In this document: piece after piece, positions 1 through 4,550 of the stretch | Position numbering within the stretch: position 1 is the first letter of the stretch | Layout: every line of letters begins with the position of its first letter | Source of the DNA: Acidobacteriaceae bacterium | Lineage (GTDB): Bacteria; Acidobacteriota; Terriglobia; Terriglobales; Acidobacteriaceae | NCBI GenBank assembly: GCA_030039895.1 | Contig: JASHUR010000330.1 | Location: forward strand, 1 to 5,737 | Direction: 5' to 3' | DNA length: 5,737 nt | The notes under the pieces: model-generated | The model's database searches: none | The model's input: the letters and a program-made list of their open reading frames with translations, nothing else | What the model was told of the DNA's origin: nothing | Position numbers and translations under genes: made by a program

Positions 1-2
1 CC

Positions 3-341
3 GGACGCGACATCCTCATCAGCCACGCCTGCCACTCCCTCTACGAAGTCCTCCGCGCCAAAGAAGAATCGCAGCGCAACCCTCACGCCACCACCGCCAA
101 CACCCTCATCCTCTTCGCGCCCGTCTTTGAGAAGACCATCCACGGCGAAACGCCGATCCCCGGTCTCGGCCTCGACGCGCTCCACTCCGCCGCCGAAGCC
201 GCCCGTCCCATCCCCGTCCTCGCCCTCGGCGGAATCACCCGCGACAATGCACCCGCCTGCCTCGCCGCCGGAGCCGCCGGCATCGCCGCCATCCGCCTCT
301 TCCTCACCAACGACTGGCCACCGGCGGGTGCTCATATCTGA
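3..341 (+). CDS. thiE: Thiamine phosphate synthase (ThiE/TenI family), C-terminal part, 5' truncated by window edge
   Basis: Only the last 112 residues are visible; the reading frame enters from the left edge and ends at TGA 339-341. ThiE joins the thiamine pyrimidine and thiazole phosphates into thiamine phosphate in the cytoplasm; the related TenI proteins share the fold. Visible matches to this TIM-barrel family are HACHSLYEVLRA near visible residues 8-19 (the SVHS-type strand), FAPVFEK at 38-44 (equivalent to GPVF), GLGLDAL at 54-60, PVLALGGIT at 71-79 (phosphate-binding loop) and AAGAAGIAAIRLF at 88-100 (second phosphate-binding strand). The fragment reaches the normal end of the fold plus a short tail. 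Third positions are almost all C or G, as in the other genes. The next gene is convergent, so nothing here shows which thiamine operon it belongs to. With the N-terminal half missing, ThiE and TenI cannot be told apart with certainty. Confidence 0.8.
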   Translation, partial: GRDILISHACHSLYEVLRAKEESQRNPHATTANTLILFAPVFEKTIHGETPIPGLGLDALHSAAEAARPIPVLALGGITRDNAPACLAAGAAGIAAIRLFLTNDWPPAGAHI

Positions 342-367
342 ATGATCAGCCACGAGGAGCGTGCCTA

Positions 368-384
368 ATGTCTCGCAGAGACAT
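368..384. repeat. 7-bp hairpin just downstream of thiE
   Basis: ATGTCTC-GCA-GAGACAT forms a perfect 7-base-pair stem with a 3-base loop, 27 bases after the thiE stop. There is no T-run after it on either strand, so it is not a textbook intrinsic terminator, though it could still protect or end the thiE transcript. Confidence 0.5.
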
Positions 385-399
385 GGGATATAGCCCTTC

Positions 400-417
400 G
401 CCTCGCGCCAGCGAGGC
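400..417. repeat. 7-bp GC-rich hairpin in convergent gap
   Basis: GCCTCGC-GCCA-GCGAGGC is a perfect 7-base-pair stem with a 4-base loop. It lies between the previous hairpin and the GGGCTTTAGCCC palindromes, in the gap between two convergent genes. No T-run follows. Confidence 0.5.
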
Positions 418-427
418 TAGGCAGAAG

Positions 428-447
428 CGCCGGGCTTTAGCCCGGCG
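428..447. repeat. Palindromic element, GGGCTTTAGCCC core (copy 1)
   Basis: CGCCGGGCT-TT-AGCCCGGCG is a perfect inverted repeat of 9 base pairs. It shares the 12-base core GGGCTTTAGCCC with a second palindrome 37 bases downstream. Two copies of one palindromic core in a noncoding gap are typical of REP-like intergenic repeats. I associate this core with acidobacterial genomes from memory, unverified. It may also act in 3' end formation for the two convergent genes. Confidence 0.65.
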
Positions 448-467
448 ATAAGAGCTCTCATTATGAA

Positions 468-481
468 GGGGCTTTAGCCCC
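468..481. repeat. Palindromic element, GGGCTTTAGCCC core (copy 2)
   Basis: GGGGCTTTAGCCCC repeats the core of the palindrome at 428-447, but the outer base pair differs (G:C here, C:G there). The core is therefore conserved while the flank differs but still pairs. It lies 43 bases beyond the end of the DJ-1/PfpI gene on the opposite strand. Confidence 0.65.
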
Positions 482-524
482 GGCTGGGTGGAACTCTCGC
501 CCGACCTGCTGACTCGCTGACCCG

Positions 525-1106
525 CTAAAGCTCAATCTTCGTCCCCAGCACCTTCAAAAACTGAGCAATAAACTCCGGATGCGCCGGCCACGCAAACCCC
601 GTCACAAAATTCCCATCCGTAAACGCCCCGTCTGGAGGTAGCTCCACATATGTCGCTCCCGCCAGCCTTACCTCCGGAGCGCACGCCGCATACGCCGAAA
701 TCTTCTTCCCCTTGATCACATCCGCCGCCGCCAGCACCTGAGCCGCATGGCAGATCGCCGCAATCGGCTTGCCCGCCTCCGCAAAATTCCGCACAATCGC
801 CAGCACCCGGTTATTCAGCCGCAAATACTCGGGAGCACGCCCACCCGCAATCATCAGCGCGTCGTAGTCGCCTTCCTTCACCGCGTCAAACGTCGCGTTC
901 AGCGTAAACCGGTGCCCCGGCTTCTCTGTATAGGTCTGGTCGCCCTCAAAATCGTGAATCGCCGTCTTGATCGTCTCGCCCGCCTTCTTGCCCGGACACA
1001 CCGCGTCCACCTTGTGCCCCACCGTCAGCAGCGCCTGGAACGGCACCATCACCTCATAATCCTCCGCAAAATCCCCCACCAGAAACAAGATCTTCTTTGC
1101 TGCCAT
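525..1106 (-). CDS. DJ-1/PfpI family protein (plant DJ-1D-like glyoxalase/deglycase/protease superfamily)
   Basis: This is a complete 193-residue single-domain protein of the DJ-1/PfpI superfamily, cytoplasmic with no signal peptide. Diagnostic parts are the N-terminal strand KKILFLVGDFAEDYE with conserved acidic residue E18, the GGRAPEYLR loop at 88-96, and the nucleophile elbow AAICHAAQVL with catalytic Cys119 followed by His120. HDFEGDQTYTEKPGH and FTLNATFD in the middle and HPEF near the end closely resemble the domains of Arabidopsis DJ-1D-type proteins. Those have glyoxalase III activity on methylglyoxal, whereas other members are described as deglycases, chaperones or PfpI proteases. 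The exact activity here is therefore inferred. The start is well supported: AAGGAG lies 5 bases upstream of the ATG. The gene is divergent from the secreted protein at 1256 and convergent with thiE, so it is probably transcribed alone. The stop is TAG at 525-527. Confidence 0.95.
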   Translation of the reverse strand: MAAKKILFLVGDFAEDYEVMVPFQALLTVGHKVDAVCPGKKAGETIKTAIHDFEGDQTYTEKPGHRFTLNATFDAVKEGDYDALMIAGGRAPEYLRLNNRVLAIVRNFAEAGKPIAAICHAAQVLAAADVIKGKKISAYAACAPEVRLAGATYVELPPDGAFTDGNFVTGFAWPAHPEFIAQFLKVLGTKIEL

Positions 1107-1111
1107 AAATA

Positions 1112-1117
1112 CTCCTT
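1112..1117 (-). promoter_or_regulatory. Ribosome binding site of the DJ-1/PfpI gene
   Basis: On the - strand this reads AAGGAG, 5 bases before the ATG at 1106. It is the strongest Shine-Dalgarno sequence in the window and confirms the start. Confidence 0.85.
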
Positions 1118-1134
1118 CTCAAAAATCAAGCCAC

Positions 1135-1164
1135 CAGATAAGAGATGCTCCCCAAACCACCCAA
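1135..1164 (-). promoter_or_regulatory. Possible promoter of the DJ-1/PfpI gene
   Basis: On the - strand TTGGGT (1159-1164) is followed after 18 bases by TATCTG (1135-1140). Transcription would begin near 1128, giving a leader of about 20 bases that contains the Shine-Dalgarno site. The hexamers match the sigma-70 consensus only moderately and the call rests on position as much as on sequence. Confidence 0.3.
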
Positions 1165-1208
1165 GGTGCGATCGCTCCATCCCCGGTCCCCACCCGCCAA
1201 ATCCCTCC

Positions 1209-1214
1209 TACAAT
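1209..1214 (+). promoter_or_regulatory. Possible -10 element for the secreted protein gene
   Basis: TACAAT is a good -10 hexamer; transcription would start about 35 bases before the ATG at 1256. No convincing -35 hexamer lies 16-18 bases upstream, where the sequence is C-rich. It sits in the divergent region where a promoter is expected. Confidence 0.35.
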
Positions 1215-1255
1215 GGATACGGCGATCCTGCGGCCCTCATCGCAGGCCTCTCGAT

Positions 1256-1981
1256 ATGCGGATCACTCCACTCTATCTCCTGGCATCGCTCCTCCTCACC
1301 GCCACCCTCCACGCACAACCCCAAAAGTGTCCCGCAGACAACTCCACCGACGTCCCCGCCACCATCACCGGCACACTCGAATACCATCCCGGAGTCTACG
1401 CCTGGTATGGCGCTCGCCCCGCTCAACCCGTCTGCGGACAAAACGTCATCCAGCTCGGCTTTGACGACAGCACACAGTTTCGCGACGCCCACCGCTTTGT
1501 CGGTTGCACAGTTACCGTCACCGGAAATTTATTCCAGCCCGCTACCGGCTTCTGGTCCGTACCTTTGGGCATCACCGACGCGCACCTCCGGCCCGTCGCC
1601 GCCTGCAAACCCGGTCAACCGCTCCCCGACTATTCCGCCATTCCCATCCCCGCATCGCTCCATCGCTATAAGGTCACGGCCGCCTACGACCCCAATACCG
1701 AAACCTTCTCCGCGCAAACCACCGACCTCGCCTCCGGCAAACCGCTCACCCCATGGCAAACCTACGCCACCGATCTCGGAAACGGGGCCCGCGACCTGCA
1801 GCGAATGTTCTGCGCCAACGGCTTCCACGCCTCCGACCCTCGCGATACCCACAACCAGCCCGACCTCCAGGCCAACGTCGACCCCGACTTCCCTGCAGCC
1901 ATCGAGGTCGCCATCCCCGAAACCACAACCGTCGTCAAGCTCTCGTTCACCTGCACTCGCACCGCATCTCCCGACCAATAG
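1256..1981 (+). CDS. Secreted six-cysteine protein with DUF4431-like segment, function unknown
   Basis: Starting at the ATG at 1256 gives a 241-residue protein with a classic Sec signal peptide: a short basic start (MRIT), a hydrophobic core of about 14 residues, and a likely cut after LHA at residue 20. The frame is open further upstream to an ATG at 1145, but that would bury the signal peptide behind 37 arginine- and proline-rich residues, so the later start is preferred. Only a weak AGG lies upstream. The mature chain has six cysteines (25, 60, 84, 117, 186, 233), enough for three disulfides in the periplasm. Residues 34-112 have the layout of DUF4431: ITGTL, an aromatic- and proline-rich stretch, then GCTVTVTGNLF and a closing strand. 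That match is from memory. Residues 136-241 form a second part that I do not recognise. The gene is divergent from the DJ-1/PfpI gene and appears monocistronic. Confidence 0.75.
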   Translation: MRITPLYLLASLLLTATLHAQPQKCPADNSTDVPATITGTLEYHPGVYAWYGARPAQPVCGQNVIQLGFDDSTQFRDAHRFVGCTVTVTGNLFQPATGFWSVPLGITDAHLRPVAACKPGQPLPDYSAIPIPASLHRYKVTAAYDPNTETFSAQTTDLASGKPLTPWQTYATDLGNGARDLQRMFCANGFHASDPRDTHNQPDLQANVDPDFPAAIEVAIPETTTVVKLSFTCTRTASPDQ

Positions 1982-2036
1982 TGACCCCGGTCTCCCCGTC
2001 CGGCCTCGTAAGCAACAACCCACCTTGGCCGTCGTG

Positions 2037-2052
2037 TTGTCATATTTGACAA
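2037..2052. promoter_or_regulatory. Inverted repeat, candidate operator of the XRE regulator gene
   Basis: TTGTCA-TATT-TGACAA is a perfect 6-base inverted repeat with a 4-base spacer. It covers the -35 hexamer of the promoter below, where an autorepressor of the XRE family would be expected to bind. The half-site GACAAT recurs at 2069-2074, exactly 21 bases (two helical turns) after 2048-2053. Confidence 0.5.
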
Positions 2053-2074
2053 TTAAGCACGGCCAGCCGACAAT
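2046..2074 (+). promoter_or_regulatory. Sigma-70-type promoter of the XRE regulator gene
   Basis: A perfect -35 hexamer TTGACA (2046-2051) is followed after 17 bases by GACAAT (2069-2074), which matches four of six -10 positions. Transcription would begin near 2081, only about 5 bases before the ATG at 2086, so the mRNA would be leaderless or nearly so. That agrees with the absence of any Shine-Dalgarno sequence there. Confidence 0.6.
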
Positions 2075-2085
2075 ATGACTCAGAC

Positions 2086-2373
2086 ATGACCCTCACAACT
2101 CGCGGTTCCGGAAATGTCTTCCGAGACACCGGACACCCCGACCCCGACGTCGCGCAGCTCAAATCCATCCTCGCCGCCGAAATCATCAAGACCCTCGACC
2201 GCGAATCACTAACTGTCCGTGCTGCGCACGACCGCACAGGAATCGCCGCCGCCGACTTCTCACGCATCCGCAACGCCAGCCTCGCCCGCTTCACCGTCGA
2301 TCGCCTCGTGTCCATCCTCAACCGGCTCGGCTCACGAGTCGAAATCAAAGTCCGCGTCCGCCGCGCAGCATAA
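2086..2373 (+). CDS. XRE-family helix-turn-helix regulator, HigA-like antitoxin type
   Basis: This is a 95-residue protein of the short XRE/HTH_37 type, with the family's usual N-terminal GSGNVFRDTGHPDP (residues 7-20). A helical linker follows (22-38), then a helix-turn-helix at about 42-64 (LTVRAAHDRTGIAAADFSRI) and the closing RFTVDRLVSILNRLGSRVEIKV at 68-89. Proteins of this layout bind DNA as dimers and often repress their own promoter. Many are antitoxins paired with a RelE/HigB-like toxin encoded next to them, usually upstream. No such toxin is visible here: the upstream gene is the secreted protein and the downstream gene is an ASCH protein. It may be an orphan or a stand-alone repressor. 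The start has no Shine-Dalgarno site, but a promoter lies immediately upstream. The last 60 bases occur again, degenerate, at 2801-2855. Confidence 0.85.
   Translation: MTLTTRGSGNVFRDTGHPDPDVAQLKSILAAEIIKTLDRESLTVRAAHDRTGIAAADFSRIRNASLARFTVDRLVSILNRLGSRVEIKVRVRRAA
2314..2373 (+). repeat. Direct repeat copy 1 (intact 3' end of the XRE gene)
   Basis: This stretch covers codons 77-95 and the stop of the regulator gene. It matches 2801-2855 with about 48 identities over 55 aligned bases and one 5-base gap. It contains the tandem unit GGCTC-GGCTC at 2321-2330; one unit is absent from the second copy. Confidence 0.85.
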
Positions 2374-2464
2374 GCGTCGAAACAGTCCGTATAAAACCCG
2401 CTTGCGCGCCGCGCAGGATTCACCGTCCAGCCTCGTCCTTGCGTCCGGGAGTAAGCTCTTTGTC

Positions 2465-2776
2465 ATGACCTTCACCAAGCGCCTTCATGACGGCATCCGC
2501 AGCGGAGAAATCACCCTGAGCATCCGCATCTGGACGCGTCCCCGCGTCATCGTCGGCAACCGCTACCGCATGGAAGAAGGCGAAATCGAGGTCGACTCCA
2601 TCGAGCCCATCGGTTTTCCCGACATCACTCCCCAGCTCGCACGAGCCTCAGGCTTTCTCGGAGTCCTCGATCTGCTCAAAGTCGCCAAACACGGTAAAGG
2701 CGACAACATCTACCTCGTCCGCTTCCACTACATCCCGCCCTCGCGCCGCAAGCCCGGCAAAAAGACCACTCATTAA
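2465..2776 (+). CDS. ASCH domain (PUA-like) protein
   Basis: This is a 103-residue protein matching small ASCH-domain proteins, a beta-barrel fold related to PUA that is thought to bind RNA; one bacterial member, ZmASCH, is a ribonuclease. Family features are TKRLHDGIRSGEITLSIRIW (4-23, with the G-x-x-T-x-x-x-R-x-W pattern), the strand and loop VIVGNRYRMEEGEIEVDSIEPI (28-49), DIT plus SGF (53-64) and the closing strand IYLVRFHYI (82-90). A basic tail rich in R and K follows. The ATG at 2465 is chosen because homology starts there; the frame is open further upstream but overlaps the regulator gene. GGGAG at 2447-2451 is a weak, distant ribosome site. A TATAAA at 2390-2395 could be a -10 element, but no -35 fits. 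The gene follows the XRE gene by 91 bases on the same strand and is flanked by the two repeat copies. Its substrate is unknown. Confidence 0.85.
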   Translation: MTFTKRLHDGIRSGEITLSIRIWTRPRVIVGNRYRMEEGEIEVDSIEPIGFPDITPQLARASGFLGVLDLLKVAKHGKGDNIYLVRFHYIPPSRRKPGKKTTH

Positions 2777-2800
2777 TACTCGGCCTCGCCTTCATACAGC

Positions 2801-2855
2801 ATCCTCAACCGGCTCGCGGGTCGAAATCAAAGTTCGCGTTCGCCGGGCGACATAA
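2801..2855 (+). pseudogene. Degenerate second copy of the 3' end of the XRE regulator gene
   Basis: The stretch repeats 2314-2373: ATCCTCAACCGGCTCG is identical, then 5 bases are missing, then GTCGAAATCAAAGT is identical, and the copy ends at an equivalent TAA (2853-2855). The 5-base loss equals one unit of the GGCTC tandem in copy 1 and shifts the frame, so no protein can be read through. After the gap, the original frame still spells V-E-I-K-V-R-V-R-R-A-T-stop. Four of the five codon differences there are silent and one changes Ala to Thr. This suggests a relic of a once-coding paralogue rather than a random copy. Homology stops within a codon or so upstream of 2801, so the rest of that gene is gone. 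Confidence 0.75.
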
Positions 2856-2871
2856 TCCACGCCGCGATCTC

Positions 2872-2880
2872 TGCTATACT
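2872..2880 (+). promoter_or_regulatory. Extended -10 promoter upstream of the helicase gene
   Basis: TGC-TATACT is an extended -10 element (TGn plus a five-of-six match to TATAAT). No -35 hexamer fits 17 bases upstream, which is common for extended -10 promoters. Transcription would begin near 2887, more than 300 bases before the helicase start. Confidence 0.5.
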
Positions 2881-2907
2881 TGAATCACGCTCAGTTGTTT
2901 GGTTGCA

Positions 2908-2924
2908 GCGTTCCAAGAGAACGC
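2908..2924 (+). repeat. Hairpin at the start of the helicase leader
   Basis: GCGTTC-CAAGA-GAACGC is a perfect 6-pair stem with a 5-base loop, about 20 bases after the predicted transcription start. Confidence 0.45.
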
Positions 2925-3204
2925 ATTTGTGAGCCGTTCTCGCCCTCATCCAGCAAGGACTCCACGAAAAGTTTCTTCCCAAGCCCCTCAGCGGAATGGC
3001 CCGAGTCGAAAGTGTTTCCTCCGGCCAGGTTCGTCGCATCGCTTGCGGCGACCGAAGAAGCAACGTGTGGCAGAGTCTTGAACTCCCCTGCGTAACAAAG
3101 ATCCATACTCCCCGCGCACAATGCGCCGGGAACCACCCACGCCGCTGTCGCCCGTGCCGGCAAAACCGCACGAAGGATGAACGCGACCTCCGGCCACCTA
3201 TATT

Positions 3205-3209
3205 AAGGA
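3205..3209 (+). promoter_or_regulatory. Ribosome binding site deciding the TTG start of the helicase
   Basis: AAGGA is followed by 5 bases and then TTG at 3215. It is the only good Shine-Dalgarno site near the beginning of the conserved helicase domain. Confidence 0.75.
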
Positions 3210-3214
3210 CCAAG

Positions 3215-4342
3215 TTGAACCAGTTTTCTGAATTCGCAATCTCCGCCAACCTCAAAAAGCAGTTGGCCAACGCAAACTTTCTCACCCCCACGCCCGTGCA
3301 GGCCGCGGCCATCCCGCCCGCGCTCGAAGGACGCGACGTCCTTGCCACCGCGCAAACCGGCACCGGCAAGACCCTCAGCTTCCTCGTGCCGCTCATCGAG
3401 CGCATGCCCCAATCCAAAGGATGCTCCGCGCTCATTCTGCTCCCCACCCGCGAGCTGGCCATGCAGGTTGAGCAGAACTACCGCAAGCTCACCGGCAGCA
3501 CCCACTCCATCGCCCTCGTCGTCGGCGGAATGGCCGAGGGCCCGCAGCTTGCCGCCATCCAGCGTGGAGCGCGCATCATCGTCGCCACGCCCGGGCGCCT
3601 CGAGGACTACCTCCAGCGCCGCCTCGTCAACCTCTCCGGCGTCACCATGCTTGTCCTCGACGAAGTCGACCGCATGCTCGACATGGGCTTCAAGCCCGCC
3701 ATCCGCCGCATCGCTGCCGCGCTGCCTGCTCAGCGCCAGACCATGTGCTACTCCGCCACCCTCAGCCCGCAAATCCGCGAGGTCGTCCGCGACTACCTCC
3801 GCAACCCCGCGCGCATCGAAATCGGCTCAACCCTCAAGCCCTCTGACAACGTCGCTCTGCAGAGTTTCGAGGTCCCCATCGAGAAAAAGCAGGAGCTCCT
3901 CGAGCACCTTCTCGACCAGCACGACGGCAGCTTCCTCGTCTTCGTCCGCACCAAGCACGGAGCCGACCGCGTCGCCCGCCGCCTCAACCGCTCCGGACAC
4001 GCCGCCACGCAAATCCACGGAGACCGCACGCAGTCGCAGCGCAACACCGCGCTCCGCAGCTTTGCACAGGGTAGGCACCGCGTCCTCGTCGCGACGGACG
4101 TCGCCGCGCGCGGCATCGATGTCTCGCACGTCGCCCACGTCGTCAACTACGACATGCCGCGCGAGGCCGAAGACTTCGTCCACCGCATCGGCCGTACCGG
4201 TCGCAACTCCGCCAAAGGAGTCGCCTCCACCTTCGCCGCTCCCGACGAGACCCACCTCCTCCGCAAAATGGAGAAGCTGCTCTCGGTCACCTCGCGCCGC
4301 TTCCGCGTCCGCCCCAACCAACCCGCTATGCAAACCGCATAG
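3215..4342 (+). CDS. DEAD-box family ATP-dependent RNA helicase, RhlE-like, minimal core, TTG start
   Basis: The 375-residue protein unwinds or remodels RNA in the cytoplasm using ATP, with typical roles in ribosome assembly, RNA decay or cold adaptation. Motifs in order: Q motif F6...FLTPTPVQ (22-29), motif I AQTGTGKT (46-53), Ia PTRELA (77-82), GG (104-105), Ib TPGR (125-128), II DEVD (149-152), III SAT (180-182), IV LVFVRT (241-246), V ATDVAARGID (293-302) and VI HRIGRTGR (323-330). Motif II has Val in place of the Ala of DEAD. The protein ends soon after the second RecA domain and lacks the long basic tail of many RhlE/CsdA proteins. The TTG at 3215 is chosen because MNQFSEFAISANLKKQL is the normal family start and AAGGA precedes it. 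An in-frame ATG at 2996 would add 73 residues with no helicase features. It is convergent with obg and separated from it by a strong terminator. Confidence 0.95.
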   Translation: MNQFSEFAISANLKKQLANANFLTPTPVQAAAIPPALEGRDVLATAQTGTGKTLSFLVPLIERMPQSKGCSALILLPTRELAMQVEQNYRKLTGSTHSIALVVGGMAEGPQLAAIQRGARIIVATPGRLEDYLQRRLVNLSGVTMLVLDEVDRMLDMGFKPAIRRIAAALPAQRQTMCYSATLSPQIREVVRDYLRNPARIEIGSTLKPSDNVALQSFEVPIEKKQELLEHLLDQHDGSFLVFVRTKHGADRVARRLNRSGHAATQIHGDRTQSQRNTALRSFAQGRHRVLVATDVAARGIDVSHVAHVVNYDMPREAEDFVHRIGRTGRNSAKGVASTFAAPDETHLLRKMEKLLSVTSRRFRVRPNQPAMQTA

Positions 4343-4449
4343 TGCCGACAGGCGGTCTAGTGTGTTGCTGAGGAGAGTTTCGCGGCTGGAAAATGGCGGA
4401 ACGCCTCTGAGTCACCACCGCATCGACGGTAATCGACACAGGGTCTTTG

Positions 4450-4493
4450 GCAACAAAATAGCGAGGGGCATTATCCCTCGCTATTTTTGTTGC
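4450..4493. terminator. Bidirectional intrinsic terminator between helicase and obg genes
   Basis: AAAATAGCGAGGG pairs with CCCTCGCTATTTT in 13 unbroken base pairs around a 7-base loop. Five more pairs (GCAAC with GTTGC) extend the stem past a single bulged T at 4488. The A-rich side on one strand and the T-rich side on the other make it work in both directions, ending the helicase transcript (+) and the obg transcript (-). It lies 107 bases after the helicase stop and 57 bases after the obg stop on the - strand. Confidence 0.9.
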
Positions 4494-4510
4494 GTGTGCC
4501 CGTCTGGCAA

Positions 4511-4547
4511 AGACCGCCCGCCGCGCAGGCGCCGCCGGAGGCAGTCT
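4511..4547 (-). repeat. GC-rich imperfect hairpin just after the obg stop
   Basis: AGACCGCC (4511-4518) can pair with GGCAGTCT (4540-4547) in 8 pairs with one G-T type pair (or an A-C mismatch, depending on the strand). A very GC-rich loop region follows that can fold further. It lies 4 bases after the obg stop codon in the direction of transcription and may cooperate with the terminator or protect the mRNA end. Confidence 0.35.
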
Positions 4548-4550
4548 CAG

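Larger units (their letters stand above)
2887..3214 (+). promoter_or_regulatory. Probable long untranslated leader of the RNA helicase gene
   Basis: About 330 bases lie between the predicted start of transcription and the TTG start of the helicase. Codon use in all frames lacks the strong C-ending bias of the real genes, and base composition is lower in GC. Visible hairpins are GCGTTC-CAAGA-GAACGC at 2908-2924 and an 8-pair stem with one C-C mismatch around GCGCA-CAA-TGCGC at 3110-3130. GGCCAGGT at 3023-3030 can also pair with ACCTCCGGCC at 3186-3195, just before the ribosome site. Long leaders that control expression by folding are known for cold-induced helicase genes in other bacteria; a similar role here is inferred. 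I do not recognise a named riboswitch or a 6S, tmRNA, SRP or RNase P RNA. Confidence 0.4.

Noticed and set aside
500..526. Imperfect tandem repeat of an 8-base GCTGACYC unit after the DJ-1/PfpI gene
   Set aside because: Only about three imperfect copies are present and no function is suggested; possibly slippage noise.
1168..1175. GCGATCGC as a cyanobacterial HIP1 octamer
   Set aside because: HIP1 is recognised by very high frequency; only one copy is obvious in this window and the genes do not look cyanobacterial.
747..2078. 443-codon open frame on the + strand
   Set aside because: It runs antisense through the DJ-1/PfpI gene and out of frame through the secreted protein gene. Its product is an arginine/proline/serine/histidine-rich string with no domain, typical of shadow frames in GC-rich DNA.
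2075..2089. Four-codon mini-ORF (ATG at 2075) whose stop overlaps the XRE start
   Set aside because: The predicted transcription start near 2081 lies after its ATG, so it would not be translated; most likely chance.
2891..3163. 90-codon frame on the - strand inside the helicase leader
   Set aside because: Its composition is more protein-like than most shadows, but codon endings lack the C bias of the real genes, there is no clear ribosome site, and I recognise no family. It would also sit antisense to the leader.
3199..3204. TATATT as a -10 element just before the helicase
   Set aside because: Transcription would start after the AAGGA ribosome site and remove it, and no -35 hexamer is present.
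2827..3462. 211-codon frame on the - strand
   Set aside because: It overlaps the start of the helicase gene antisense; the product is rich in Arg, Cys and Trp with no recognisable domain.
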